A stretch of DNA of 33,175 nucleotides from Silene noctiflora. Taxonomy: Eukaryota > Streptophyta > Magnoliopsida > Caryophyllales > Caryophyllaceae. The position numbers and the translations under genes were made by a program. The stretch covers positions 48,778-81,952 of the forward strand of contig VHZZ01002733.1 of NCBI GenBank assembly GCA_009801015.1, written 5' to 3'. The notes beneath the pieces were generated by a model, which had not been told where the DNA came from, ran no database searches, and was given only the letters and a program-made list of their open reading frames with translations. This document shows positions 9,212-19,110 of this stretch, in pieces (position 1 is the stretch's first letter; every line of letters begins with the position of its first letter).

Positions 9212-10682
9212 CATCACATGGTTCTCTCAAGTGTGTTTTCCTACACAAATTCTCCTTTTTTTCCGGAAAAACCTTGGAATGTACAAGGTATGACGAAGTC
9301 CAGGTTGCACGAAATGGGGTCGGTATATGTAGTGTGTGAAAAGAAGAAACTCTGGCTTTGTAAATCTAGAATTTGTAGAATTTCAGTCATGGATGTACGG
9401 TTAGATTAATGGATTTGAGCTCATTAGGAATGGTTGTTGGGTCACTTCACTTATATAGTTTGAAAATGGGGTCATCTTGATTAGTTCAGTTTGAGGTAAA
9501 TATGGGTTAGGAAAGAGGACCTGTTTGGGATTGGGGTTAATGTAAGGTTTCGCATATCCCATGAGTCAGGATTAATTGCAAGTATTAATATTAAATAAAT
9601 GAAAACGGCACCCTCTTGCGCAGCGGAATTAGCATAATTATAAGTATGTATTTGCTTGTAGAAATCCAATAACCTCAATGAATAATCTAGCATTTCATAC
9701 CTCCACAGCTATCTATACGACTATACGAACAGAAACTGTGATTAGTATGCTAGTATACAAGAGTTCTGAGACAATTTCACAAATACTCTCTCTTGGGAAA
9801 ACTCCTTTTCCAGTTTTACGAATTGATGTGTATTTTCAGTTTTGTATGTGAGAGTGTATTATGCTAACAACCATTACTCTAATCACTCCGCAGGGCCAAA
9901 TCCATGTTAGGCTTGGTCATCATTAATATGAGTCTGACTCATATTTGTGACTCTTGTACATTATGTGTGTGATTAAATGGGCTCACTTAAGACTACCAAA
10001 CACATATAATTTAAGTGTAAAATCGACATCAGCCTCTTAGAAGACGTATCGACTACATAGACTTAAAGTGCACATAACTCCTTCAATCTCCTACTTGTAC
10101 ATGTCCTTCAGAATCATAATAAGTCTTTTTGCTACTATTGAGTATTGCCTCAAATCGATAATGAGGTAGGAAAAGTGTCAAACTCATATATCCCAATCGT
10201 TTTTCTCAAATAGGAGCAAATCTCTTCTTATTTAATCACATGCTTCATGCACACCCAATGATCAGGCAAATTAGAAATGATATCAAACTATAAACTTTAC
10301 ACGTACAAAATAATCAAAGACACAGGTATGAAGACCAAAACAAGTCAACAACTTACAAAGAACCTTACTGACACTAAGCGAATCCTTAGTAAAGTCTTTT
10401 TAGGCTGGTTTGTCTAACGTGTGTTGCCCAACACAAACCCATTTACCCGGCTTAGTATCACCATACCTATGACATATGAAACATAGCCATCAACCATCGT
10501 ACATACTAGTCATTCATGAGTATTCAAATGTCCCAGCATAATACTCTAATTAGAGGGAAAAAATAACATCATCCAATGGAGTTCCACAACTAAGTCACGC
10601 ACTTAGTGATCCATTTCATCAATTGTGCGCCATTGAAGTCAAGATCCTAGTCGGTCACTAATTATATAAGTGGCATTTCTCA
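9212..10682. other. 3' flank of the BEL1-like gene and intergenic DNA
   Basis: The first few hundred bases after the stop are expected to hold the 3' UTR. No distinct polyadenylation site was assigned. The remainder is AT-rich without recognisable genes or well-bounded elements; open frames at 9218-9409 and 9481-9693 show no family features. Confidence 0.5.
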
Positions 10683-10823
10683 TTTGTGACGTGTGTGAAC
10701 ACGTCACAATTTGTGACAGACCCAAAATATGACCATTTTAATGAGAAAATGTGAAAATTGGTGGTTACATTTTATTTTAAAGTGGTAACATTTATGCTGT
10801 CACAATTTGTGACCGTCACAAGC
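10683..10823. mobile_element. Small foldback MITE (GTGACG family)
   Basis: The left arm TTTGTGACGTGTG...GTCACAATTTGTGACAG is mirrored by the right arm CTGTCACAATTTGTGACCGTCACAAGC, separated by about 75 bp of AT-rich sequence. No coding. The superfamily is not determined. Confidence 0.55.
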
Positions 10824-10910
10824 ATGATCAACTGTTATGTAAGAGTATTGAAATACGAAACCTATGGAATAATATTCAAAGTTACCTTTATCTTAATGAA
10901 ACGATTATAA

Positions 10911-11319
10911 GAGCATGTACATTGAATAGTATATTATCATCCTCTTATTTCTTCCTACTCCTTCTATTTTTTTGACACATCACCCTCTCTTCCATCCAAC
11001 TCATTTTCCACTATCTTCATCCTCCTCCTTCTCTTCTTCTACTTTTTTTCCTACATCAAAGAAGATCCTCATTACTTCCACTTTCATATTTTAATTATTT
11101 TTTCTATTGAAAATCAAATAAAATAATATTCATATACAATATTTTTATTGGAGTTTTGGCACAAGAGTCTCGGTTGTACTTCCTCTAAAAATAGAGGAAG
11201 TCTTCCTCTTCCTCTTTCAAAGAGGATGTTCAATATTGGTTCCACATTGAAGATGACATTCTTTTAGCACCCTTTCTCATCTAAGAGGATGGTCAATCCT
11301 CTTCAATGTGGAGATGCAC
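10911..11319. mobile_element. PIF/Harbinger MITE
   Basis: The ends GAGCATGTACATTG and (right end read inward) GTGCATCTCCACATTG are flanked by TAA at 10908-10910 and 11320-11322, the 3-bp target duplication of PIF/Harbinger. The subterminal sequences match the transposase-bearing element at 27734-28802 closely: CCTCTTATTT, TTTTTTTGACA, CATCCAACTCATTTTCCACT on the left, AAAATAGAGGAAGTCTTCCT and CCTCTTC on the right. The interior of that element is missing. It is therefore a deletion derivative of the same family, 409 bp long. Confidence 0.87.
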
Positions 11320-11486
11320 TAAGTCTCCCGAGAGGCAGTTTTTCAATAAATTGATTTTATTTTTCTCAATAAATTTATTGATAAATGCATTACAATTTAA
11401 ATTAAAAACTGTACAAGAAGTTATCTATCCCGATCATTTGTTTGCCTTTAATTTTGGCAAAAAGACCAAAGGAAAAGGATGTGGCT

Positions 11487-12155
11487 AAAGTTGGCAATTC
11501 GGGTCGTGGGATGACGGGCGGCACGGCACGACACGACACGACTCCAGGGAAGGCACGACACGACACGACACGACAAGTTCTTCGAGGCGTCACGGACCCG
11601 ACACGATCGTGCTTGAAGCGGGCTCCGCCGCGATTTTCCTCAAATCTTCGTGCCCAGGCACGACACGGCCCGGACACGAGTGGGTCCGACACAAACCAGG
11701 CACGACGGGTTTGGCACGACACGACCCGGGAATTGGCACGGAAGTACTAAAAATATAGCAATTATAAAACAAAACGTATTAAAAATATAGTAATTATAAA
11801 ACAAAACGTACTAAAAATATAGCAATTATATAGTAAATTATCATTTATTAAACGGAAAGTACTAAAATATAGCAATTATAAAACAATTTTCAAAAAAAAA
11901 AAAAATAGAAACAAAAAATAAACTTAAGGCACATGGGCCGGCCCACATGCCAGACACGAACAGCCCATGGGCTAGGCACGACCCGGGCACGAAACTGGGC
12001 GTGCCAAGAGCGGGCCGCGGCAGGGGTTGGGGTGAGTGGGCCATACACGACACAACACGACCAGCCCAATATCCGTGCCTTGGTCGGGGCAATTTTAGAG
12101 GAAAGCACGATGGGTCGGCACGTGGGCAGCCCAGCACGACCCATTGCCAACTCTC
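11487..12155. mobile_element. GC-rich hAT-like MITE with CACGACACGA arms
   Basis: The termini AAAGTTGGCAATTCGGGTCG and (right end read inward) GAGAGTTGGCAATGGGTCG lie between ATGTGGCT (11479-11486) and ATGTGGCC (12156-12163), a 7/8 match to an 8-bp target duplication. The arms are rich in GGCACGACACGAC and GGGCCGTG-type motifs. The centre (about 11742-11885) is an AT-rich tandem array of about four units of ACTAAAAATATAGCAATTAT plus AAAACAAAACGT. Several overlapping open frames here on both strands follow from the repeat composition and are not genes. Confidence 0.68.
11742..11885. repeat. Tandem repeat, about 33-bp unit
   Basis: About four imperfect copies of (A)CTAAAAATATAGCAATTATA with a trailing AAACAAAACGTA sit in the centre of the GC-rich element. 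The third copy is interrupted by a short AT-rich insert. Confidence 0.8.
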
Positions 12156-12163
12156 ATGTGGCC

Positions 12164-13235
12164 AATATATTAGATGACAAGTGAACTAAATTGAGTGTGG
12201 AGGATTCAATTGGCCGTCAAAGGTATTCTTATAATAGAAAGACAAATAATTGAGTTAAAAACACCCCAAATAGAATAGACTAACAAATGACCGGACAGAG
12301 GGAGTATATAATAGGTATGTATTATACATAATGGTGTACTAATTAAAATAGTTACAAACTATGATAAAAATAGGTACGATTATTAAGAAAGTATGTACAA
12401 AATAAAGAGTCGGATATACAGTAAGAATAATAACGGTACGAGAAAATAGTTAACTTATTGAGAGACCGTTGCACAAAAGTCTTTGTGTTAAAAAAAAGTG
12501 TCATCGGTGTTAGCCAAAACTTGAACCTGGAGGGTGGAGGAGCAGTCTCTTATGAGTAGACTTGGCAATATTGTCCCCACTTAAATAACCCGGCCTTTAC
12601 TCGATCCGACACTCCAACTCAAGACCCAAAGTTTATCTGAACCCAAAGTTTTCCGAATCCCTATACCCCGACCTGAATATTTGCTGTTCCACCGTGATTA
12701 TTATCCATGAATAACTTGATAATAGTTGACCCGAATAATGATGAATCGAAATAACTCGTGCCGACCCGAACCCGGCTTAAAGTCAGCAAACCGAAAATTA
12801 ATCCGACGATCCAAACCCGACCCAATTGACGAGGTTATGAGTTATGAGGTAATTCCGGCCAATAATTGAGTTAGGCCAGTGATTAAGAAAATAAGATATT
12901 GGTATTATGACTTATGAGTATTGCAGGTGGTTTTGGAACACGTTTTAAACGCAAAAGTGAGGAGTCGACAATTGACATCCAAATTTCCAAATTCCAACTT
13001 CCAAATTGTGTCCCGCCGTATCTACAAGTACATACTATTCTATAACTTGTTCATTGTTCATTGAATTTACTCTGTAACTTACGCGGAACAACACAGTCTC
13101 GCTTCCCTTGTTCATTGAATTTACTCTGTAAAAATCCCCAATTCCTGGGGTTATATTCCCCGAATGCCAGAGCATTGATTAATAAAAGGATTAAGAAATT
13201 GAGCATACTCTGTAGGTACAGGAGTAGTTAATAAA
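12164..13235. other. Intergenic DNA upstream of the carrier gene
   Basis: No gene is seen. A Stowaway-like right end (GACAGAGGGAGTA near 12295-12306) and a stretch rich in CCCGACCCGAACCCG-type words (about 12560-12830) look like decayed transposon sequence. The 5' leader of the carrier gene presumably lies in the last few hundred bases; no TATA box was assigned. Confidence 0.4.
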
Positions 13236-16200
13236 ATGCAGACGGATGCGAGGGTAGGACAGAGAGACAGGTGTACGCATAATTACGTAAAGGTGGAGAA
13301 GCCTCAACAACAACAACAACAGCAGCAACAGCAACAGCAACAGCAAGCTCATATTGGAACAATGTCGCAGCTTCTCTCAGGCGGAATAGCTGGTGCCGTT
13401 GGTAAAACTTGTACCGCTCCTCTTGCCCGTCTCACCATCCTCTTTCAGGTCAACACTCATTCTCTACTACACGTCTACTTATTTTTCAAACTCACAATTT
13501 TGTCGTATTACTCGGTGGCGTTTTTGACGGGGTGCAGGGGTTCATCTGCACCCCTTTTCCGAAAAATAATTACAGTATTTTTCAGTAAAGTAACACATAA
13601 GTTATGTGGGTCTAGTGGTTATTAAGACTATTTTTTAGTAAAGTAACGCATAACTAAACAATATTATTTTTCATATAACTCGATATTTTCATTGTTAAAA
13701 AATTTTACGCATCCCCTTCCATCAAATCCTAGAACCGCCTCTCGTATTACTCACCACTACAGTACACTCATACTCTACTACAGTACGGTACGGGTATATA
13801 TATCATTATTACCCTTACAATTAAATGCTTGGTTTCTATTTACTGATAACGTGTATTAAGGTAAGGGCTCATAACAACTCACTTGCTGTCTTAAGTAATA
13901 GTCTACTACGATTTTGAAACCAATAAAAGGACCGCACATTCTAAGATGCTCCTATTTTCTACTACTCTGTGTTTTCACAGTCATTTTGGGAGTTTTATCT
14001 ATCACCAGTATGGCTGTAGGATTATTGCTTTAAATTCCACCATTTGGATTATTTTTCGACTTCCGATGGAGTTTTATCTATCAGCACTCAGCAGTATGGC
14101 TGTAGAATTTTCCAACTCTTCATCTTTTATTAGAAAACTTCACTTGGGATGCTAATTTAGAACAACTGTATGTCTGTATCTATCATTTTGCTCATTATGT
14201 CATCTACTCCTTCAATTTCAGCAAGGGAATTTTGAAAAAGGGCTAATTGAGTAACATGAACGAGTCCGTTTTTGTAACTAGTAGCTGGACTGCTTCATTG
14301 TATCTCCAAATTTGTGTCAATCTTTTTCCATGAAACCTTTTCCAGGCCATTAAATTGGAAGCAATAACCTTGATTAAATTGTGTTCGCTTATCAACGATG
14401 GTTGTAGTAATCTGGCAATCTCGATTTCATGCTATATCAATGTTACTTTTTCCTTCAGTAATTTAAATATGATTTTGTTCCGTGAGGGTGAGTAGGTTAA
14501 TGTCTCCATTGAGCTTTATAAGATGCGTGACATGGATATTTTTCCCTTGTAACTTGATTTTCTAGCTCATCTTGCTCAAATAATTTAAGTGTGATGGTTC
14601 TTAACTTTAATGTTTCTTCGAAAAATGTACCTGAATGCTGCAAGGTCACCTGTTGAAGGTCTTTCATATTTGGTTCTTTTAGATACAAGGCATGCATTCA
14701 AATGCTGCAACTTTGAGTAAAGCTTGCATATGGAATGAGGCTTCACGGATTATGCGTGAGGAAGGAGTAAAAGCATTTTGGAAAGGAAACTTGGTTACAA
14801 TTGCTCATCGCCTTCCGTATTCTTCTGTTAGTTTCCACTCGTACGAGCGCTACAAGAATGTTGGTATTTCTATTCCATAAGCTTACAATAGTCATTAATG
14901 CTCTTTAAACTTGTTTAGACTGTTTGTGTCACGTTCCAACTGCACTTCTGCTGGTTCCACTTTTGTATGACTTCCTTTTTGAAAACTTAGTGCAGATTCT
15001 GCAGTCATTTCCAGGATTAGAGAACACTAGTGAAAATTTAACCGCCCACCTTTTTGTGCGATTAACGGGTGGTTTTTTAGCTGGTGTAACAGCTGCCGCA
15101 ACTACTTATCCTCTTGATTTGGTAAGGACACGCCTTGCTGCTCAAGTAAGTTTCTTCTCCATTAAATTTTGTTCCTGTCTTGTTTCTTATGCTTTTACAG
15201 GACTCTCAATAAGTTTGATTGTTCTTGTATCATACATTGGTGGCTTCATGTCTTGCTTTTATATGTATTATGCGGATTGCGTTTGTGAGGATAGTAGTGT
15301 TGTAAATAAATAGAAACTAAGCCTTTAGTTCCCTTTTATACTCACGAGAATGTGGGGTGGAGGCGTGGAACCATGTTTCGGTGCATATATTTATTCCTGT
15401 CCTACCAGTGTATTATGGAAATTCTTTAGAGATTTTGACCAAAGATGGTAGGCAGATTGAGAGTTAGTTGTAAGATGTATAATATGAACTTGGTGTACTA
15501 GTTTTTTTTAAAAAGATCAACTAGATATTCTATTATCAATTCCGCAAGTTAAACTGAAATTTCTGCAGACAAATGTGATTTATTACAATGGTATATGGCA
15601 CGCGCTCCGCACCATTTGCAAAGAAGAAGGCGTGTTCGGTCTCTATAAAGGACTTAGAGCAACCCTTCTGGTATGATATTCTTTTTCCTTTCAACTATGT
15701 TCTAATTTGAAATTTGTTTCAGTACTGTGTCAAGTTACTGTCTTCATTTTATAATGACAGAGTGTAGGGCCAAATATAGCAATCAGCTTTTCAGTTTATG
15801 AAACCTTGAGATCCCAATGGCAAGCGGAAAGGTGTTTATTAACTCAATATGTTCTGCTAAATTGTTGTTTTCTTAGATATTTTCTTGAATTTGTTGTGTT
15901 GATCTCAGGCCGCATGATTCCACGGCTCTAGTTAGTCTTGCCTATGGAAGTGTTTCCGGCATTGCATCATCCACAGGTGAGCGACCTAAACTATACGAAA
16001 TATGCAAGAAACTTATGGCTTAATTATTTTAAGTTCTTTGTTTTTTTATCTTAAATCTGGAGTATTATGTATGTGCCTGTAAGCGAAGTACTTGTTTTGA
16101 ATTGTGGCGCTACATGATCTTTTCAGTAAATACCTTTAACCAGGCATTACCTTCTAGTTTCGTTTTTTTCGTTTTTTTTTCGTTTTTTTTTTTTTTTTTG

Positions 16201-17213
16201 CCCCTGAACTCCTGAACTGTAGTATATTTGCTACAGTATTTGCCTGTTTGGGATAGAGGAATTTGAAAGGAAAGGGAGGGGAGGTGAATGGAGGGAGATA
16301 ATTTTCATTATTTGTTTATGACAGGGTGGGAACGATGTTACTTACGACACTTCACTTTGGTCGCAAGCCGCGCTTCACGCGTTCAACACGACACTAAACA
16401 CTTCATTTTCGACCAAATGTTGAAAACTTCCAACGCTGCAAAACCGTGTCGTGTCAGACACTTGAAGGCATTGAAGCCGTGAGTTGAAGCCGAGTCAGAT
16501 TAGATAGGTGGGAATATCAAACCTTCCATTCCCAATAAATGAAAGATTTAGAGAGAAAACTCATTCACTCCTTTCTCTTCCCTCCTTTCCTCTCCCCTTC
16601 CCCTCCTTTCGCTCCCCTTCTTATATCCAAACTAGGAGGGAAACGGAGGGGGAGGGAATAGGAGGAAGGGAAGGGTACAGTTTTTGCTCCAAATCTCTCC
16701 TTTGTTGGAAAGGTTTTAATTTACCATGAGGGAATGGAGATATTCAATTTTTCTCCGATCCTAAATCCTAATCCCTCCACCTCCATTTTGCTAACCAAAC
16801 AAACGAATCAGCTTCCTCCCTTTTCCTTCGAATCCCCTACCAAAACACACCCATAGACTTTATCAGTATAGCACGTAATGGTTATCTCTGTTAGGTATGC
16901 ATGTCGGTGTATTCTGGCTGCTGAAGAAAAAAATAATCTCTTCATTTGTTTCATGTTGTTGCCAAATGCAGTTATATTCCCCATTGATCTGGTGAGACGG
17001 CGGATGCAATTAGAAGGAGCGGGTGGGCGAGCCCGGGTATACAACTCAGGTATTTTGAGTACATTAGGGCATATTATTCGAAGCGAAGGCTTCAGAGGAT
17101 TGTACAGAGGGATACTCCCTGAATATTACAAGGTAGTGCCCAGTGTAAGCATAGTTTTTATGACATATGAGGCACTGAAGAAGCTTTTATCAAGTAATCC
17201 TCCAGCGCAGTAA
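13236..17213 (+). CDS. Mitochondrial carrier (SLC25) family protein
   Basis: Predicted inner-membrane solute transporter of 340 aa. Coding exons: 13236-13448, 14683-14859, 14996-15145, 15569-15670, 15761-15831, 15909-15976, 16972-17213; all introns are GT-AG and the frame is continuous. Three carrier repeats are visible: CTAPLARLTILFQ (about 59-71), YPLDLVRTR (168-176) and FPIDLVRRR (263-271). Their matching loop motifs are EEGVKAFWKGN, EEGVFGLYKGL and SEGFRGLYRGI. Repeat 1 departs from the PX[DE]XX[RK] consensus, as I recall it does in Arabidopsis relatives such as At2g37890, At3g53940 and At3g55640, which this sequence resembles strongly, including GAGGRARVY near the third signature. The substrate cannot be read from sequence; adenine nucleotide or CoA-type transport is only a guess from nearby subfamilies. 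The N-terminus carries 14 consecutive Gln (24-37). The exon 2 donor (GTTGGT) is weak. Introns 1 and 6 contain MITEs. Confidence 0.94.
13305..13346 (+). repeat. CAA/CAG repeat encoding polyglutamine
   Basis: Fourteen consecutive Gln codons (five CAA, two CAG, then alternating CAA/CAG) lie in the first exon of the carrier gene, ahead of the first transmembrane repeat. The mixed codons point to a moderately stable repeat. Confidence 0.95.
13513..13743. mobile_element. hAT-like MITE in intron 1 of the carrier gene
   Basis: It is flanked by an exact 8-bp duplication GTATTACT (13505-13512 and 13744-13751). The element starts CGGTGGCG and ends CCGCCTCTC, similar to the CAGTGGCGG...CCGCCACTG ends of plant hAT MITEs but partly decayed. 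GGGTGCAGGGG...TGCACCCC forms an internal hairpin near the left end. No coding. Confidence 0.65.
16240..16805. mobile_element. Purine/pyrimidine-rich MITE in intron 6 of the carrier gene
   Basis: It begins with TGCCTGTTTGGGATAGAGGA and a GGAAAGGGAGGGGAGG run. It ends with CCCTCCACCTCC and AACCAAACAAACG, roughly mirroring the start. A central TTCCCTCCTTTCC / GGAGGGAAACGGAGG pair can also fold. The layout resembles the cleaner element at 22424-22695. About 16325-16505 has a different, more GC-balanced composition and may be a further insertion. Boundaries are approximate. Confidence 0.5.
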
Positions 17214-18130
17214 CTTCAATTATACTAAAATCTCTTAAAGCATGTAGTCTTCCCTAACAAATTAAATCTCTCAGACGGCTGCAACATTACATTCATGAGA
17301 CTTTTTTTTCTGGTCTAGACGGCCATGTAGGTGATATTTTTGTCCCAGTCGCCATGGTAAAGTTACATGTATACACACACAGTTAAAAGTATTTGATTAA
17401 TGTCAAGTGGGAAGAAATTATACTGAACTTGTTTGTGAAGTCTTTCTTCTGTTGTACCTTCTGGACCTGTATCTTTTGAGGAAAAATTTGCTGCATAATT
17501 TATATGATCAAGAAATTTACAGTATAACATTTAATCACTGCTGAGATTGCTTGCTTTGAAACGTCCGGCATAAGTTGGAGATACATCATATATTCATCTG
17601 CAATTTAGTGCAGGAGACCAGTTCATACTACATAGGCAGGACGCTAAAGAAACAATACTGACCAAAAATCTTCAAATGCTGGTACTGCATGTATAGGTAT
17701 GGTCTTCCTTGGCAATTGGGTTATACAAAGTTCAGGTTAGGCTCTGCCAATGTTCAGCCAATCCTGCAATTGCCACCTTAACTTGAAGCGCTCCTAACTT
17801 TTCAGTCTCACGTGTCCGTCTTTAAGGTCGCCTAGTGAGAATGTCTCCAGTAAGTCGTCGTTTACAATCCAAACCTTTCTCTAGCCATTGCTAGTTCTCA
17901 CTTGAGTAAAGGTTCTCCTTAATCTGTTTTCGGTCTCTCACATGTTCATGTTGGCTTCATTCATGAGTAATGGTGTCAGGAAAGAAATCTTTTGTTATCA
18001 GTAAATCATACTTATAAGTTATAACCATTGTAACTACTGGAGGGGTGATATGCACCATCATCCCCCAAAACTAGTGTTGGTTTAAATAGCTTTACCCTCC
18101 CGTTCTAAGTTCCATTGTTTTTTTTTTTTT
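17214..18130. other. Convergent spacer, carrier 3' flank
   Basis: It presumably holds the 3' UTR of the carrier gene. No further gene, RNA or bounded repeat is recognised. Beyond the MITE at 18131-18466, the spacer up to the FPGS stop (19111) also shows no identifiable gene; an open frame at 18401-18664 overlaps the MITE edge and has no recognised relatives. Confidence 0.5.
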
Positions 18131-18466
18131 GGGTTTTTCTACGTGGTGCCCTTGTACTTCTTCGAATTCTACGTGGTACCTCTCACTTTTCAAAAATATC
18201 AGGGGTACCCCTAAACTTAATGAAAACATCTTAAATACCCAAACTTCTCTAACTCGACTCTTTTAAATGTTTAGTTAATACATTTTTGATTGATTTTTCG
18301 ACAATTATTTGTCATGCCATTAACATAAACCTGGCTTACTCAATCGTAAACATATTTTCATTACAAAATTTAACTGCTTAAAGACATAATTTTTAGTAGT
18401 TTGGGTATTTTAACGCAGGGATACCGCGTAGTATTCAAAAAAATACAGGGTACCACGTTAAAAACC
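18131..18466. mobile_element. Foldback MITE (GGGTTTTTCTACGTGGTGCC)
   Basis: The left end GGGTTTTTCTACGTGGTGCC followed by CTTGTACTTCTTCGAATTC is mirrored by the right end (read inward) AGGTTTTTAACGTGGTACCC followed by TGTATTTTTTTGAATACTAC. Both arms continue into CTACG(T/C)GGTA(C/T)C and later TAAATACCCAAAC/TAAAATACCCAAAC. A T-rich flank is present on both sides, so a target duplication cannot be told apart. No transposase. Confidence 0.7.
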
Positions 18467-19110
18467 TTTTTTATATATATTACTGTTGTAAACATCAAGA
18501 ATAGTGAGGTCAAGCGGATGAAATCCTTGATCTTGATTTGCAAAGGCTTGGAATCCACATTTAAGGTGTCTTTGTTTGGCTTCTACTACGTTGAGAGAGG
18601 GCAACAACCTCTCGTGTTGAGCGTCATGCCGGAAAAGAGCAACTATGTTGTAAGATATCAGTAGCTCGACAACAATGTGGCATGTTTGTTCTCACATCAA
18701 TCTTTTTGTTTTGACCTTTTGAAATTAATAGTCTTCAGCTATAATCTAAGAAATTCAGCGCATCTGAATGGACAAATCAGAATAGACGAGTAGTACAACA
18801 AATTATTCCTACCAGAAATCTTGCTTTCTTTTTGTTCTCGTTGGCCTGTTTGAATACAGTTGGACCAAGAAACACAAATTTCTCAACGAAAAACATTACT
18901 ACGAATCCAAGTTGTGGGCTCGCTTTCCTTGAAACCAATCACTATGGTATAACAAGCTATTTGGAGACATCCAGTGGTTAGCTCTTTCTGCGCAGTTTGT
19001 TCAGCTGCTCATGTATGACTGCTCAAAATTGTAACATCAATATATCAAACCCTCGAGACTCATTACAATTTCTCGGTCATTGCAATATGAAAGGATTGTT
19101 AAGACGTGTA

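Noticed and set aside
11402..12184. Several overlapping open frames of 60-106 codons on both strands
   Set aside because: They arise from the stop-poor CACGACACGA repeat composition of a MITE. No frame has family features and they overlap in all phases.
18401..18664. 87-codon + strand open frame in the convergent spacer
   Set aside because: It starts inside a MITE, has no recognised motif and no splice partners.
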